The notes under the pieces are model-generated. The model saw only the letters and a list, made by a program, of their open reading frames with translations. It ran no database searches and was not told where the DNA came from. From Sporosarcina sp. (lineage in GTDB: Bacteria > Bacillota > Bacilli > Bacillales_A > Planococcaceae), in the NCBI GenBank assembly GCA_026169375.1, contig JAPFCR010000001.1, positions 38,454 through 102,453 of the forward strand: a stretch of 64,000 nt of DNA, written 5' to 3'. Every line of letters begins with the position of its first letter. Within the stretch, counting starts at the first letter, position 1. Shown piece after piece: positions 55,853-64,000 of the stretch. The position numbers were made by a program, and so were the translations under genes.

Positions 55853-55941
55853 TTATACGTATGATAGGATGATGTGTTTTTATACGTCATCCTATTTTAT
55901 ATTGGGCTTTATAACAGTCGCCCACAATTTCAATCCATGCA

Positions 55942-56075
55942 CCCATGAAGAGCGCGACGTTGGAACTGCACTTATTTCTAACTTTGAAACTGGAAAAGGT
56001 AATCCAACACTAGAAACAATTGTAAGTTTCGCAAGAACAAATGATGTTCAAAAAATCTCCGAATCGCTAAAGTAA
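55942..56075 (+). pseudogene. Fragment of an XRE-type helix-turn-helix gene
   Basis: In frame with a stop at 56073-56075 the sequence reads ...GTALISNFETGKGNPTLETIVSFA..., which closely resembles the recognition helix and following segment of XRE/cupin regulators (ISnfErGkrnPTLeTl). The upstream helix-turn-helix part and any effector domain are missing, and no suitable start exists. It is a remnant between the GbsR-type and LysR-type regulator genes. Confidence 0.5.
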
Positions 56076-56101
56076 ACTTCAACCCATCTCCTTAGTGCGA
56101 A

Positions 56102-56986
56102 TTACATCGTTTTTTCCCGGAGTAGCGCAATAAATACTTCCAGCGCTTTTGTTTGAAATGGAGACTGCCTTAAAAACGAAAACGATCGCTTCAACTGTAA
56201 CGCCTCTATATCAATTACAGTTAAATCACCGTATTTTAATTCCTTTTGAACCGCCCATTTCGATAATAAACTTATTCCCAATCCAACTTCTACAGACTCT
56301 TTAATCGGTTGTATACTACTATAATATAACAACTTCTTAGGTGATATATTCCAATGATTAAAAATTTCTTCCGTCGCCTCCCTTGTTCCTGATCCAGATT
56401 CACGTACAATCCATGTTTCGTCAGCTAATTCACTTCGCTTAATATCTTTTCTCAACGCTAATGGATGTGTAGGCGATGCAACAACGACCATTGAATCCTC
56501 CGCAAACACTTCTTGGATTAAAGATTTGTTTTTAAAATTCCCTTCAACAATTCCAATATCCAATTGATGATTTTCGACTAAATTAGCGATTTGTGCTGTA
56601 TTACCAATTCTTACAGTTGGTTCAATTTCTGGATACATTTTTTGTACTTTAGCAATTAGATGTGGCAATACATATTCTCCAAATGTATAGCTCGCACCGA
56701 TCGATAAAGGACCACTTGCTTTTCTCGTTAAATCATCTACATGACGTTGCATTTGTTCATACATGCCTACTATTTGTTTTCCATAATGGTAAACGATTTC
56801 CCCAGCCTTATTTAAACGGACATATTTATTACTGCGTTCCAAAAGCCTAGTGCCCATTTGTTTCTCAAGCGTATGAATATATTGGCTAACAGCAGGCTGT
56901 GTCATATGATGCGCTTCGGCTGCACGTGAAAAGTTCTCCTTTTCCACAACGCTCATAAACACTAGTAAGTGCTGATCTACAGGCAT
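56102..56986 (-). CDS. LysR-family regulator (CysL/YeiE-like)
   Basis: 294-residue LysR regulator. The N-terminal HTH spans FSRAAEAHHMTQPAVSQYIHTLEKQMGTRLLER (about residues 16-48), followed by the substrate-binding fold with IGIVEG and a WIVRESGSGTREATEEIF segment typical of CysL-type regulators. It is transcribed divergently from yeiH, the arrangement also seen for yeiE-yeiH in enterobacteria. It probably activates yeiH; the effector is unknown. Confidence 0.88.
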   Translation of the reverse strand: MPVDQHLLVFMSVVEKENFSRAAEAHHMTQPAVSQYIHTLEKQMGTRLLERSNKYVRLNKAGEIVYHYGKQIVGMYEQMQRHVDDLTRKASGPLSIGASYTFGEYVLPHLIAKVQKMYPEIEPTVRIGNTAQIANLVENHQLDIGIVEGNFKNKSLIQEVFAEDSMVVVASPTHPLALRKDIKRSELADETWIVRESGSGTREATEEIFNHWNISPKKLLYYSSIQPIKESVEVGLGISLLSKWAVQKELKYGDLTVIDIEALQLKRSFSFLRQSPFQTKALEVFIALLREKTM

Positions 56987-57098
56987 TTATTCTCTCTCCT
57001 TTTTGACCATAACCATTTACTTATCGTCATCATCATAATAAATTATTTTACTTATTACAAGAATCCTTTTATTCTAATAATTAACGGGAGGTGTTTTC

Positions 57099-58121
57099 TT
57101 GTCTACTCAATCAGAAAACATGCAACATCCACGTCCAAAACAGATGTGGTTTGCCGGGGTATTATTCACTTTTTTCATTGCATTATTAGGTTTTCTATTC
57201 GCACTTCTTCCAGGATTCGATCGTGTTGGTCAATTGGCATGTGCGATTATCATCGCGGTTATTTATCGACAAATTTTTGGGTATCCTGAGGCATTACGAA
57301 AGGGGATTACATTTTCCTCCCAAAAATTATTACGTTTAGCCATTATTTTATATGGGTTTAAATTAAACATCGATATCGTCCTAAACGATGGATTAGGCTT
57401 ACTTGTCCGTGGGATTATAGTCATCGCATTTGCGATCCTTTTTACTGTTTGGCTAGCGAAGATAATGAAAGCGAATAAAATGATTTCGCTTTTACTTGGT
57501 GTCGGTACAGGGATTTGCGGGGCAGCGGCGATTGCGGCCATTGCGCCTATTGTGAAGTCGAAAGATGAAGACACCGCAATCAGCGTTGGAATCATCGCTT
57601 TAGTGGGAACAGTATTTGCTATTTTTTATACAATTGTAGGACCACTTCTACCAATTCCAGCGATCGATTATGGGATTTGGTCTGGTGTAAGCCTTCATGA
57701 ACTTGCTCATGTGGCGATTGCTGCTGAACCTGCTGGCGATGATGCACTTGCAATTGCACTCCTTGCTAAACTAAGTCGAGTTTTACTCCTTGTACCTGTT
57801 GCTTTTATTTATATATATGTCATGAATCGTAAAAACAAACAATCTCATGCAACACAGAACAAAGTACCATTTCCATGGTTTTTACTTGGGTTTATTGCGA
57901 CAAGTATTCTTGGCAGTTATGTGTTAGGCCAATCTATTCCTGCACCACCCAATGTGATGGAGTTTATTTACAATATAACAACTTGGCTATTAACAGCCGC
58001 AATGGTAGGTTTGGGATTAAATGTTCATCTACAAGATTTACGCACGAAAGCCCTAAAGCCGTTAATCGTGATGACGATTACATCAATCCTTGTTTCCATC
58101 ATAGCGTATATGATCATTTAA
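57099..58121 (+). CDS. yeiH: YeiH-family putative sulfate exporter (UPF0324)
   Basis: 340-residue membrane protein with about ten hydrophobic segments. TTG 57099 has GGAGG 8-9 bases upstream. UPF0324 blocks are RLAIILYGFKLNIDIVLNDG, LLLGVGTGICGAAAIAAIAPIVKSK and GVSLHELAHVAIAAEPAGDDALAIALLAKLSRV. Members are called putative sulfate exporters from context, and the function is unproven. Divergent LysR gene upstream, strong terminator downstream. Confidence 0.9.
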   Translation: MSTQSENMQHPRPKQMWFAGVLFTFFIALLGFLFALLPGFDRVGQLACAIIIAVIYRQIFGYPEALRKGITFSSQKLLRLAIILYGFKLNIDIVLNDGLGLLVRGIIVIAFAILFTVWLAKIMKANKMISLLLGVGTGICGAAAIAAIAPIVKSKDEDTAISVGIIALVGTVFAIFYTIVGPLLPIPAIDYGIWSGVSLHELAHVAIAAEPAGDDALAIALLAKLSRVLLLVPVAFIYIYVMNRKNKQSHATQNKVPFPWFLLGFIATSILGSYVLGQSIPAPPNVMEFIYNITTWLLTAAMVGLGLNVHLQDLRTKALKPLIVMTITSILVSIIAYMII

Positions 58122-58153
58122 CTTCATACTAGATACGCACTATTGAAGTGAAA

Positions 58154-58194
58154 AATGGAAGCTACTTTGATCCGACAAAGTAGCTTCCATTTAA
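58154..58194. terminator. Bidirectional terminator
   Basis: AAATGGAAGCTACTTTG and CAAAGTAGCTTCCATTT form a perfect 17-bp stem between convergent genes. Confidence 0.88.
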
Positions 58195-58207
58195 TGTGAA
58201 ATGCTAA

Positions 58208-58948
58208 TCAGTTTACTTCGATGATATGTTCTTCATGTTCATGTAGTTCGTCATCATCTTCTACATGAATCACAATCGTATATTTTCCTTTTTCTACAAA
58301 TGTATAAAGTGCATTGTATTCTCCAGCATTTTCTTCTGTCGCCTCGATCCAATCATGTTTGTCTGGATCTCCTTCATGCCAAATTTCATAACGAACATCT
58401 AATTCTTCTAAAGCTTCATCATTTAACTCAATATGAACAAGTAACGAATCTTCTTTTCCTACTTCAACATTTGCTGGCTTCATAAAATGCATCGCAAATC
58501 CTTCAGTATGGTACTCAGGTTCATCACTTTCCTCATACTCGCCGCCATCTCCAACCGTTACAGTTTCTACCGGCATTGCATGTTGTACTTCCGCAGTTAC
58601 ATGTACTTGAATATGATACAGTCCATCATGTTCAAATGACGTTTCAGCTGTATAAATCCCTTCCCCTTCATTATTAGAATCAATCGTAACACTTTCCGAC
58701 TTCTTTCCTTCTTCCCAAATTTCATAGACGACTTCATCTGCTTCGTCTATTTTGCGGTCACCAATTGTGACAAATGCTGACATATCAACTGTTTCATCAA
58801 CTTCAACTTCATTTGTTACTGTTAAATCTACCATTAATTGTTCTAATTCTAGTGGTTCAGTAATTACTTCATGTTCCTCATTATCACTACAAGCTACTAA
58901 CATGCCGACAACAACGATCATCATCGCGAACGAGATTATTTTTTTCAA
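58208..58948 (-). CDS. Lipoprotein with two YtkA/FixH-like domains
   Basis: 246-residue lipoprotein with lipobox LVAC (cysteine at 20) and a very acidic mature part. Two tandem Ig-like YtkA domains are seen: VYEIWEEGKKSES...GIYTAETSFEHDGLYHIQVHV, and VRYEIWHEGDPDKHDW...GEYNALYTFVEKGKYTIVIHV. They share the EIW-E-G and Y-IxVHV pattern, so a duplication is evident. The C-terminus is histidine-rich. YtkA/FixH domains occur near copper and cytochrome oxidase genes, but none are here. Confidence 0.8.
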   Translation of the reverse strand: MKKIISFAMMIVVVGMLVACSDNEEHEVITEPLELEQLMVDLTVTNEVEVDETVDMSAFVTIGDRKIDEADEVVYEIWEEGKKSESVTIDSNNEGEGIYTAETSFEHDGLYHIQVHVTAEVQHAMPVETVTVGDGGEYEESDEPEYHTEGFAMHFMKPANVEVGKEDSLLVHIELNDEALEELDVRYEIWHEGDPDKHDWIEATEENAGEYNALYTFVEKGKYTIVIHVEDDDELHEHEEHIIEVN

Positions 58949-59117
58949 GGTTATTCCTCCAACTTTTTATGATTTCACTCACTTCTATGAGCCTATCATT
59001 TTATTATGATATAATAACTTATCTACTAACAGAATAGTAATCTTTCACCTCGAATGTCAAACGATAACCTTATATGATAAGCTTTTGTGAATATTGACTG
59101 ACAAATATTTGCCATAT

Positions 59118-59160
59118 AAAAAAACTGCGTTCGGAAATCTCATCCCAAACGCAGTTTTTC
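59118..59160 (-). terminator. Terminator of proBA
   Basis: AAAAACTGCGTT(C)GG...CCCAAACGCAGTTTTT stem with T-run on the minus strand, directly after proA. Confidence 0.82.
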
Positions 59161-59162
59161 AC

Positions 59163-60428
59163 TCAATTTCTAATTTGTCCGGTTCCTTGAATCACAAACT
59201 TACTAGAAGTTAATGCTTGTAAGCCCATCGGCCCTCTTGCATGTAATTTTTGTGTACTAATCCCAATTTCTGCGCCGTAACCAAATTCAAACCCATCTGT
59301 AAATCTTGTCGAAACGTTATGGTAAACTGCAGCAGCATCTACCTCATTTAAAAATTGATCGGCATGTGCTTGATTATTCGTCACGATTGCTTCAGAATGG
59401 CCTGTGCTATATTTGGCAATATGCTCTACTGCTTCGTCTACATTTTTCACCACTTTAATTGCTACTTCAAGCCCTAAATATTCTGTATACCAGTCTTCTT
59501 CGGTTGCCGCTACAACGTGATTTGAAAGCGTTTGAATAGCAGCATCTCCGTGAATAACTACTTTATTCTCTTCTAATAAATCAACAAGCACTTCTCCGTA
59601 CTGTTCGCACCATTTTTCATGTAAAACTATCGTTTCAATTGCATTACAAACAGATGGACGTTGTAATTTTGCATTCAATACAATATCAAACGCCATATCT
59701 TTCTCCGCAGACTCATCAATAAACAAATGACAATTTCCTGCACCTGTTTCAAGTACAGGAACAGTCGATTGTTGGATGACTGTTTCGATTAACTTCTTAC
59801 CACCTCGTGGAATCAATACATCGAGATATTCATTTAAATTAAACAACTCTTTTGCAGTTTCGCGGCTCGTATCCTCTATTAACTGAACTGCCTCTATTGG
59901 AAGTGCACTCTTTTCTAATGCTTTATGAATTGAGTCCATGAGCGCTATATTCGAGTATTTTGCCGAAGAGCTACCTCTTAAAATTGCCGCATTTCCTGTT
60001 TTAATCGATAATGTTGCCGCATCAACAGTTACGTTTGGACGCGCTTCATAAATCATCCCAATCACGCCGATTGGCACACGTTTTTTCTGGATTAACATCC
60101 CATTTTCTTTTTCAATCGACTCAAACACTTCGCCGACTGGATCTGCTAATTCAATGAGCTCTTGAATTGCACCTGACATCGCTTCAATGCGCTCTTCTGT
60201 TAGTAAAATACGATCAAGCACTTCTTGCGTTAATCCATTTTCTTTACCTTTTTGGATATCTTTCGCATTTTCGGCTAATAAATCATCTTGATCTACTAAT
60301 AATTGTTCTGCGATTAATTGTAACGCAGCATTCTTTTCACTCGTCGTTTTCGTTCCGAGTAAAGACGTAATCGCTTTTGCTTTCTTTCCTTTATCTTGTA
60401 CTTCATTTCCAATTGTTAAATTTCCCAT
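59163..60428 (-). CDS. proA: Glutamate-5-semialdehyde dehydrogenase
   Basis: 421 residues when started at ATG 60428, which follows TAGGAGG; the longer frame overlaps the end of proB. ProA reduces glutamyl 5-phosphate to the semialdehyde in proline synthesis. The nucleotide-binding region [23 protein letters not shown], the glycine-rich [10 protein letters not shown] and the catalytic cysteine in [14 protein letters not shown] are clear, and the C-terminus ends [15 protein letters not shown]. It lies 11 bases after proB. Confidence 0.96.
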   Translation of the reverse strand: MGNLTIGNEVQDKGKKAKAITSLLGTKTTSEKNAALQLIAEQLLVDQDDLLAENAKDIQKGKENGLTQEVLDRILLTEERIEAMSGAIQELIELADPVGEVFESIEKENGMLIQKKRVPIGVIGMIYEARPNVTVDAATLSIKTGNAAILRGSSSAKYSNIALMDSIHKALEKSALPIEAVQLIEDTSRETAKELFNLNEYLDVLIPRGGKKLIETVIQQSTVPVLETGAGNCHLFIDESAEKDMAFDIVLNAKLQRPSVCNAIETIVLHEKWCEQYGEVLVDLLEENKVVIHGDAAIQTLSNHVVAATEEDWYTEYLGLEVAIKVVKNVDEAVEHIAKYSTGHSEAIVTNNQAHADQFLNEVDAAAVYHNVSTRFTDGFEFGYGAEIGISTQKLHARGPMGLQALTSSKFVIQGTGQIRN

Positions 60429-60439
60429 TTCGATTCCTC

Positions 60440-61540
60440 CTATATCGTTACCCATTTGGCTCTATGAATGACTTCTACTGGGGTTGTTCTTACACGGTTC
60501 GTTTGTTCTTCGCTTCGCTTCCCAATTGCCTTTTCTAAATCTCTAGAAGAGTAAGTGACTTCTCCTTTTCCAATTAACCCATTCAAACCAAAGACTTCAA
60601 CAATATCGCCTTTTTTAAACTCGCCCCGAACTTTAAAAATTCCTGCCGGCAATAAGTTTTTACTATGGTATAAAATGGCATTTTCTGCTCCTTTATCGAC
60701 ATAAATTTTTCCAGTCGCTTCAGAATGCATAGCAATCCATTGTTGGTTTATTGAAATAGAATTGTAATTTTCACTTTCTATATAAGTTCCATCACCATTA
60801 CCATGAAGAATTTCAACTAGTTTATTCGGGCCAAATCCTTTTCCAATAAAAACAGGAACACCGACAGACAATGCTGTTTTAGCGGCTAATAACTTTGATC
60901 TCATCCCACCTGTTCCAACTTTTGAACCTGACTCATCTGTACAAGCAAGCATATCGTCGCTAATATCCGTTAGTGTATCTATTTTTTTAGCATCAGGATG
61001 ATCATTTGGATTTGCATCGTATAATCCATTTACATCAGTTAAAATAATTAATTGATCAGCTTTTATAAAGCCGGCAACGAGCGCTGACAACATATCATTA
61101 TCTCCAAATGTTAGCTCTCTAACAGATACTGTATCGTTTTCATTAATAATTGGAAGCACTTTTCTATCCAATAATTCTGTAATTGTTTCATAAGCATTTT
61201 TATAACGATCCCGATTTGTAAAATCATCTCGTGTGAGTAATATTTGAGCTGGAATAATATGGAACCCACTAAACTTTTCAATATAAGACTGAATTAATAA
61301 ACTTTGCCCAACTGCCGCCGCTGCCTGTTTTCCTTTTAGCGTGATGGGTCTTGTTATATAACCTAAACGTTTAAATCCAGCTGCTACAGCTCCCGAAGAA
61401 ACTAATAGCACCTCATGTTCTAATTCACGTAATTTAGCAAGTGCTTTGACATGATCATTAAATTTAATTTGATCAATTTCACCATCGTCATTTGTTAAAG
61501 AACTACTTCCAATTTTTACGACAATTCGCTTTTTCTTCAT
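60440..61540 (-). CDS. proB: Glutamate 5-kinase with PUA domain
   Basis: 366 residues: an amino acid kinase domain (VKIGSSSLT at 8-16, [11 protein letters not shown] near 45, NENDTVSV and [12 protein letters not shown]) followed by a C-terminal PUA domain (about 275-355). ProB phosphorylates glutamate and is normally feedback-inhibited by proline. It is the first gene of proBA. The 272-base upstream region has no T-box, unlike anabolic proBA in B. subtilis; only weak promoter-like hexamers are seen. Confidence 0.96.
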   Translation of the reverse strand: MKKKRIVVKIGSSSLTNDDGEIDQIKFNDHVKALAKLRELEHEVLLVSSGAVAAGFKRLGYITRPITLKGKQAAAAVGQSLLIQSYIEKFSGFHIIPAQILLTRDDFTNRDRYKNAYETITELLDRKVLPIINENDTVSVRELTFGDNDMLSALVAGFIKADQLIILTDVNGLYDANPNDHPDAKKIDTLTDISDDMLACTDESGSKVGTGGMRSKLLAAKTALSVGVPVFIGKGFGPNKLVEILHGNGDGTYIESENYNSISINQQWIAMHSEATGKIYVDKGAENAILYHSKNLLPAGIFKVRGEFKKGDIVEVFGLNGLIGKGEVTYSSRDLEKAIGKRSEEQTNRVRTTPVEVIHRAKWVTI

Positions 61541-61680
61541 TCCACATAACTCCTACTTATTTTTAAATAGTCTAATAATTAGTATGATGCACATTTTACT
61601 ACAAATGAATAAAAATTGAAAGTCTTTTCGGAATAAAAATTTATATTTCTGTATATTTATAAGCTTTTATAAATAAAAAA

Positions 61681-61703
61681 CAACTATTTCAGACTAAATA
61701 GCT
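61681..61703 (-). terminator. Weak terminator after the unknown membrane protein gene
   Basis: Minus strand CTATTT...AAATAG stem followed by TTGTTTTTTAT; 110 bases beyond the stop codon. Confidence 0.45.
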
Positions 61704-61812
61704 GCGCTGATTCATTGAATAAATTTATTTAGTTTCCTCATTTTTTGCCGTGTGCAATTTATGTAACACACGGCTCGAGATTCTTAATGTGGTTTAATTT
61801 AAATTGTAACGA

Positions 61813-62979
61813 TTAACTAGGTGTTTGATTTCTCTCTTGTTCTTCTTGCTTTTCCTTTGCTTTAATTTTTTCCGAACGAATATATTGGCGGTATCCATAA
61901 GCTGTCTTACGCACTTGTTCTTCATTTTCTAAACTAGCTCCAATAGCCCCTGCTATAGTTGAAGTCGAGGAAACAAGCCATGCAAGTCGTAAATAATCAA
62001 TGAACCCGACCTCATGATTTACTACATCTTCAAACAAGTCGCCAGGAACGAATATGACGACTGCAAAAAGGAATAATAAAAACATAGACGTATAGAAAAA
62101 CAGCATAGAAACGCTTAATGTCGCAATGGTTGTTGCGTTATACAAATGACGTAAACGTTGAGAAGTATAATTTGTACGCTTCTCCCATAAATTATGAGCA
62201 AATATAATCCATATAATCATCCCAGATGTCGCAAAAAGCATAAGCATAATGAATCTAGCCCAGTTATACAATCCACTAAGTTCCCACAGCGTTGTAAATA
62301 TAAGCATATATGAACCTGTAGCAAAAGCGGTTCCCATAATTTTTTTGAATGAAGGAATTATTAACCATGGTCGATTGGCAACGGTCATTCCTGAAATGAT
62401 TTTGATTTTCCCAATCCATTTTGGATGAAGAACAAATTGCAACGAAGCATCATCACATTCTCCACTACTTTCTCTTCTTTTTATTTGGGTGAATTTAAAA
62501 ATACCGGTCAATTTTCCAAAAAGATTCTTTTCTTTTGATATTTTAATATCCTGCCATTCCAAATACTTTTGCTTTTGATTTAAATGTAATATTTTTACCA
62601 TTTCACAAATTGTTTTCTTCACTTTATTTGCAGTAGGTGTCAAGCCTAATGCAGGTAACGAAATAAGTGCAATGCGTTGCTTGGCATTCGCATTTGAAAG
62701 GATAATCGAATCGCCATAAAATATTGGTAAATCTGTTAACGAAATAACATAATCCCATTCTTTTGCTTTTTTAATATCAACGGCCTGTTCTGAAATCTTT
62801 TGTATTTTTTCAGATGCCCCTGTAAACCAGTCAACTTCTATCTTCACCTTCCACTCTGCGTCTTTTGATAACTCATCATTTAAAAGTGTTTCCAAATCAC
62901 TACTTATATGAGTACTAACTTTTGCTGGAAGACCTGGAGCAGGAACAATCCCCAATGTTATTTGCTTCATTCGTTTCAT
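61813..62979 (-). CDS. Membrane protein of unknown function with a conserved-looking cytoplasmic domain
   Basis: 388 residues. The N-terminal ~120 residues are soluble and contain LGIVPAPGLPAKVSTHISSDLE and DYVISLTDLPIFYGDSIILS...IALISLPALGLTP; I recall similar TDLP...SLPALG patterns in uncharacterised actinobacterial membrane proteins. Residues ~210-350 hold about four hydrophobic segments and a charged tail rich in E, K and Q. No family function is known to me. ATG 62979 is 4 bases from GGAG, while ATG 62970 is 13 bases away, so the start is uncertain. Confidence 0.7.
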   Translation of the reverse strand: MKRMKQITLGIVPAPGLPAKVSTHISSDLETLLNDELSKDAEWKVKIEVDWFTGASEKIQKISEQAVDIKKAKEWDYVISLTDLPIFYGDSIILSNANAKQRIALISLPALGLTPTANKVKKTICEMVKILHLNQKQKYLEWQDIKISKEKNLFGKLTGIFKFTQIKRRESSGECDDASLQFVLHPKWIGKIKIISGMTVANRPWLIIPSFKKIMGTAFATGSYMLIFTTLWELSGLYNWARFIMLMLFATSGMIIWIIFAHNLWEKRTNYTSQRLRHLYNATTIATLSVSMLFFYTSMFLLFLFAVVIFVPGDLFEDVVNHEVGFIDYLRLAWLVSSTSTIAGAIGASLENEEQVRKTAYGYRQYIRSEKIKAKEKQEEQERNQTPS

Positions 62980-63112
62980 CCAACTCCTTCAACATTACAC
63001 TTGTCTCTGCTCGCATCTAATGACCCGGTTGATTATCTTTTTCCTTTTATATAGAAATGAAACATCAATACTTCTTTGAACCTCATCAATTTCCTTCCCT
63101 CACTCATTTCAC

Positions 63113-63155
63113 ACATTAAAAAAAGAGTTCAAATGAATTGAACTCTTTTTTAATG
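63113..63155. terminator. Terminator after the YusW-like gene
   Basis: ACATTAAAAAA(A)GAGTTCAA and TTGAACTCTTTTTTAATGT form a stem of about 18 bp with internal A/T runs. Confidence 0.8.
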
Positions 63156-63192
63156 TGTAACGCCCTATGATGGCGAACCTCTTTATTTAAAT

Positions 63193-63732
63193 TTATTTTT
63201 TATCTTTAAACTCAATTTTCGTGCCATCTTTAAAAGTGAGTTCCACTTCAAACTCTTCATAATTTGCGTCTAATTGAAAGACATCTAAAATCTCTTCGAT
63301 TGCTTCTTCTTTTGTTGTTTCTTGCGTAATTGTAAGTTGTTCAACTAATGGATAGAGCTCATCAAATGCTTCTGAGCCTTCTAGGTGAATACCTTTCAAC
63401 TCATCTTCAATTTCAGCTTCCACCCTACCATCACTTTTCTTTTCAAGCTCGGCTTCATACTCTTTATCATTTGCATATTCGACTTCAAGTTCGAATTCCA
63501 CATAATCTAATCGATCCATTTTAGCTACTTCATCATCGCTTTCCGAATCAGATTGTTCTTCATTATTTGTTTCTGCTTGACTGTCTTCATCTCTTTCTTC
63601 GTTCGTCTCGATTTTATTGTCTTCAATAACAGGTTGATCGCCTTGCGTTTCATTGCCATCATTTGTCGTGCCACAGGCAACAAGCAAGATTGACATAGTC
63701 AGCATGGAAATAAAAAGAATGATTTTCCTCAT
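63193..63732 (-). CDS. YusW-like lipoprotein
   Basis: 179-residue lipoprotein: lipobox LLVAC (cysteine at 20), a long acidic low-complexity linker of E, D, S and N (about 21-70), then the YusW-like domain with YVEFELEVEYANDKEYEAELEKKSDG, GSEAFDELYPLVEQLTITQETTKEEAIEEIL and FEVELTFKDGTKIEFKDK. The domain looks like an anti-parallel sheet protein similar to PepSY-type domains. Function unknown. Monocistronic. Confidence 0.78.
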   Translation of the reverse strand: MRKIILFISMLTMSILLVACGTTNDGNETQGDQPVIEDNKIETNEERDEDSQAETNNEEQSDSESDDEVAKMDRLDYVEFELEVEYANDKEYEAELEKKSDGRVEAEIEDELKGIHLEGSEAFDELYPLVEQLTITQETTKEEAIEEILDVFQLDANYEEFEVELTFKDGTKIEFKDKK

Positions 63733-63879
63733 ATCTTCACCTCCCTATCTTAAATTGTTATTCCCAATTTTATTTTTTTAACACTTGATAATCAATTTCA
63801 TAATTGCTTATTCTTGTAATAAAGACGAACTTTAATGTTAACGAGTGATTGAATGTTCGTTTTATTGCAAGGGATATCC

Positions 63880-64000
63880 GTTGATTGGAGTGGAAGGCGC
63901 CGACTCCTGTGGGTTTAGCGGGACAGGTGAGACCCCGCAGTGGAGCGAAGCGACCGAGGAGGCTCGCCGCCCGCCCCACGGAAAGCGTGCGCCTGGAACG
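63880..64000. repeat. GC-rich Bacillales-type intergenic repeat, cut by the window end
   Basis: Starts with GTTGATTGGAGTGGAAGGCG and continues as a GC-rich tract with CCGACTCCTGTGGG, CAGGTGAGACCCCGC and GGAGGCTCGCCGCC, ending at the window edge in CGCCTGGAACG. The same outer sequences, in reverse orientation, flank the composite repeat at 11497-11679. The short ORF that crosses it shows only repeat-derived residues. Its right end (expected AATCAAC-type) lies outside the window. Confidence 0.8.

Noticed and set aside
61746..61773. GCCGTGTG/CACACGGC hairpin upstream of proB
   Set aside because: The stem is good but is followed by an A-run on the minus strand and by no U-tract on the plus strand, so I do not call it a terminator; no riboswitch or T-box motif is near it.
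63770..63979. 69-codon ORF on the minus strand at the window end
   Set aside because: Its N-terminal half is repeat-derived (RGLTCPAKPTGVGAFHSNQR) and such ORFs occur with every copy of this repeat; not a gene.
1..64000. CRISPR arrays, tRNA or rRNA genes, intact insertion sequences, prophage genes
   Set aside because: Reading both strands, I saw no regularly spaced direct repeats, no transposase or phage structural genes, and no tRNA cloverleaf; the repeats present are intergenic elements without a transposase.

Overview
The window is a low-GC Gram-positive chromosome segment. Gene families, gene order and the frequent TTG/GTG starts behind strong GGAGG-type ribosome sites point to Bacillales, most likely a Planococcaceae/Bacillaceae member (Sporosarcina, Paenisporosarcina or Psychrobacillus-like; inferred, not proven). 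Almost everything is core-genome content. I see no phage, no intact insertion sequence, no CRISPR array and no rRNA or tRNA genes.

Layout. 1-874: 3' part of a BaiN/HI0933-type flavoprotein. 1022-6705: an oligopeptide ABC transporter operon (oppA-B-C-D-F order, minus strand) with a DUF3899-like membrane protein diverging from it. 7271-9960: leuS behind a leucine T-box. 9994-11365: a 3-oxoacid CoA-transferase pair. 11497-11679: a composite repeat. 11871-14007: speG, then the ytqA-ytqB(mnmM) tRNA-modification pair. 14053-16260: a short-chain reductase, a DUF4825-like protein, a structured repeat and a LysM-3D cell-wall protein. 16491-18127: an acetyltransferase-rtcB pair. 18413-22053: a GntR regulator, CstA and BrnQ. 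22333-26576: sbcDC. 26805-27758: threonine/serine dehydratase. 29404-30666: a methionine T-box and an S-adenosylmethionine hydrolase. 31800-33559: a sirtuin, a decayed Ser/Thr phosphatase and a tyrosine phosphatase. 33609-41797: transporters (BCCT, two MFS, GltP) and small housekeeping genes. 42476-46483: DoxX, PepF and small proteins. 48074-51766: the riboflavin operon ribD-E-BA-H with its FMN riboswitch. 52035-55810: opuA glycine betaine transporter with a divergent GbsR-type regulator. 56102-58121: a LysR regulator and YeiH. 59163-61540: proBA. 61813-63732: a membrane protein of unknown function and a YusW-like lipoprotein. 63880-64000: the start of a Bacillales-type GC-rich repeat.

Functional themes. 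Osmoprotection is well represented: BCCT transporter, OpuA with a GbsR-type regulator, and proline synthesis by proBA. Amino-acid supply is controlled by RNA elements (Leu and Met T-boxes) and possibly by CodY-like sites upstream of brnQ and the dehydratase. RNA maintenance is represented by LeuS, the MnmM pathway and RtcB.

The most interesting non-genic signals are two. First, a methionine-specifier T-box precedes a SAM hydrolase. That gives a simple logic: methionine starvation switches on an enzyme that recovers methionine from SAM. Second, two distant intergenic copies (near 11.55-11.60 kb and 15.56-15.62 kb) of a nested hairpin share length and loop and differ by four double-compensatory base-pair changes, which suggests selection on RNA (or hairpin DNA) structure. 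One copy sits inside a different repeat family.
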